Below are positions 33,300 through 34,288 of a stretch of 34,288 nt of DNA, piece by piece; position 1 is the first letter of the stretch; each line of letters begins with the position of its first letter. Origin of the DNA: Saprospiraceae bacterium (GTDB taxonomy: Bacteria; Bacteroidota; Bacteroidia; Chitinophagales; Saprospiraceae); assembly GCA_020848995.1 (NCBI GenBank), contig JADLHA010000033.1, forward strand, positions 1-34,288, read 5' to 3'. The notes under the pieces are model-generated. The model ran no database searches, was not told the DNA's origin, and saw nothing but the letters and a program-made list of their open reading frames with translations. The position numbers and the translations under genes were made by a program.

Positions 33300-34097
33300 A
33301 TGTTTGATGCCAGCTCCTCTGCTATGGATCTATTTATTCTTACCCTCACGGCTTTTGTTGCGGCCATACTCACCTTTTTTTCGGGCTTTGGCCTGGGAAC
33401 CCTGCTCACACCCGTTTTTATGGTCTATTTCCCTCCGGATCAGGCCATAGCGTATACAGGCATCGTCCATTTCTGCAACAACCTGTTCAAGATCCTGCTC
33501 GTGGGAAAGCACGCAGACACCCGGGTGCTGATGCGTTTCGGCATTCCCGCCGTACTTGCTGCCGTAGCCGGATCGTGGTTGCTGTTGAACCTACCCAACC
33601 AACAGCCCCTGCTGCGCTACGAATGCTTTGGCCAATGGAGGGAAGTGATGCCGGTCAAATTGTTGATATCTGTGCTGCTACTGGCTTTTGCCTCGATGGA
33701 CCTCATTCCGTATTTCGGCCGGCTCCGGTTTAGCCCCGGGATGCTTCCATTGGGGGGTCTGCTCAGCGGTTTCTTTGGAGGGCTTTCCGGAAACCAGGGA
33801 GCCCTGCGCAGCGCCTTTCTGGTCAGGGCGGACTTGACCAAAGAGGCCTTTATCGGAACGGCCGTGGTGGTATCGACGTTCGTTGACCTGACAAGGCTTG
33901 GCATCTACGCCGGAGGACTTACAATGGGCGCGACCGGCAACCAGGTGCCCACCGTGGCGGCTGCGGTCGGGGCCGCTGTAGCCGGAGCATTGCTGGGAAA
34001 CCGGCTGCTGCAAAAAGTGACGATGCAATGGATCCAGAGGGTTGTGGCCCTTTTACTCATCCTGCTTTCCCTTGCACTTGGATCCGGCTTGCTCTGA
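33300..34097 (+). CDS. TauE/SafE-family membrane permease
   Basis: TauE/SafE proteins are multi-pass permeases, some of which export sulfite, sulfoacetate or other organic anions. This 265-residue protein has about eight hydrophobic segments and the family pattern of two repeated halves (TFFSGFGLGTLLTPVFMVYF in the first; LPLGGLLSGFFGGLSGNQGALRSAFLV in the second). Of three in-frame ATGs (33294, 33300, 33324) I choose 33300, which has AGGGA at a 6-nt spacing; 33324 would begin directly at the first helix. It starts 80 bp after the aminotransferase and is on the same strand, so it may be part of the cluster and move an aromatic acid, or may be unrelated. Confidence 0.85.
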   Translation: MFDASSSAMDLFILTLTAFVAAILTFFSGFGLGTLLTPVFMVYFPPDQAIAYTGIVHFCNNLFKILLVGKHADTRVLMRFGIPAVLAAVAGSWLLLNLPNQQPLLRYECFGQWREVMPVKLLISVLLLAFASMDLIPYFGRLRFSPGMLPLGGLLSGFFGGLSGNQGALRSAFLVRADLTKEAFIGTAVVVSTFVDLTRLGIYAGGLTMGATGNQVPTVAAAVGAAVAGALLGNRLLQKVTMQWIQRVVALLLILLSLALGSGLL

Positions 34098-34110
34098 GCC
34101 GGCATCCGGC
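34098..34110 (+). terminator. Short GC hairpin after the permease gene
   Basis: GCCGG (34098-34102) and CCGGC (34106-34110) pair perfectly around a 3-nt loop, directly after the stop codon. There is no T-run behind it. It may help end the cluster transcript, but the evidence is only the short fold and its place. Confidence 0.25.
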
Positions 34111-34139
34111 AATCAGTAGCCCATAGCCCGGATATAAAG

Positions 34140-34281
34140 GCACTTCTAAAAACCCCCAATTGCGCCAGCCAGCCCGCACAGGCTCACGCGCTCAATGAAT
34201 TTAGCTTCACAATCCTTCGTTGCAGCTCAGTCAGTTATCGCTCCACATAGCTTCCTTCGCTGCGCCTCGGCTTGTTTTGCT
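34140..34281 (-). repeat. Right copy of the 142-bp inverted repeat
   Basis: This is the reverse complement of 17-158 with two differences. It lies downstream of the permease gene, so both copies occupy gene-free positions and present the same end (GCACTTCTAAAAACCC read outward-to-inward) toward the genes between them. The bases beyond each copy differ (1-16 compared with 34282-34288), so the repeat boundary on the outer side is at or close to the AGCAAAACAAG end. Confidence 0.9.
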
Positions 34282-34288
34282 AAATTCA

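Overview
The window looks like a chromosomal piece of a Bacteroidota bacterium, perhaps of the Saprospiria. The basis is weak but consistent: poor Shine-Dalgarno signals, candidate promoters with the Bacteroidota -7 element TAnnTTTG, a tig-clpP-clpX operon with a single bifunctional Rel enzyme next to it, and an aerobic-type GMC/cytochrome c module. The species is not identifiable by eye.

Layout. (1) Positions 17-158 and 34140-34281 are two inverted copies of one 142-bp non-coding repeat, so the window begins and ends in the same dispersed element. (2) 248-3635, minus strand: tig, clpP and clpX (protein quality control), with a tRNA-Leu(UAG) just upstream. (3) 3949-6198, plus: bifunctional (p)ppGpp synthetase/hydrolase. 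(4) 6333-10305, plus: GMC oxidoreductase, two small membrane proteins and a membrane-anchored dihaem cytochrome c. (5) 10633-33219, plus: sixteen co-directional genes forming one large catabolic cluster. (6) 33300-34097, plus: TauE/SafE-type permease.

The cluster is the main result. Its enzyme classes are a molybdenum hydroxylase (three subunits), an ATP-dependent HyuA/HyuB hydantoinase-type hydrolase, a family III CoA-transferase, a B12-dependent methylmalonyl-CoA-mutase-like enzyme (split subunits), an acyl-CoA dehydrogenase, a 3-hydroxyacyl-CoA dehydrogenase/enoyl-CoA hydratase fusion and a thiolase. This is the enzyme set proposed for anaerobic indole-3-acetate degradation in Azoarcus/Aromatoleum (oxygen-independent C2 hydroxylation of indoleacetate, ring opening to 2-aminophenylsuccinate, CoA transfer, carbon-skeleton rearrangement to 2-aminobenzylmalonyl-CoA, oxidative decarboxylation, beta-oxidation to 2-aminobenzoyl-CoA plus acetyl-CoA). 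I see no CoA ligase. Instead there are an aromatic-type aminotransferase and an indolepyruvate oxidoreductase whose alpha subunit contains an inserted GltD-like flavoprotein. The first gene is a TrpB2-type tryptophan synthase beta chain. I infer a pathway from tryptophan, possibly entered from indole plus serine, via indolepyruvate and indoleacetyl-CoA to 2-aminobenzoyl-CoA. No regulator and no enzyme for 2-aminobenzoyl-CoA breakdown lies in the window.

Two sequence details support a specialised system. The acyl-CoA dehydrogenase lacks the catalytic glutamate at both known positions, as expected if decarboxylation replaces proton abstraction. A palindromic motif, CNAACRNNYGTTNG, recurs through the cluster, mostly inside genes, and looks like an operator for one regulator. 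All functional assignments are from reading sequence without database search.
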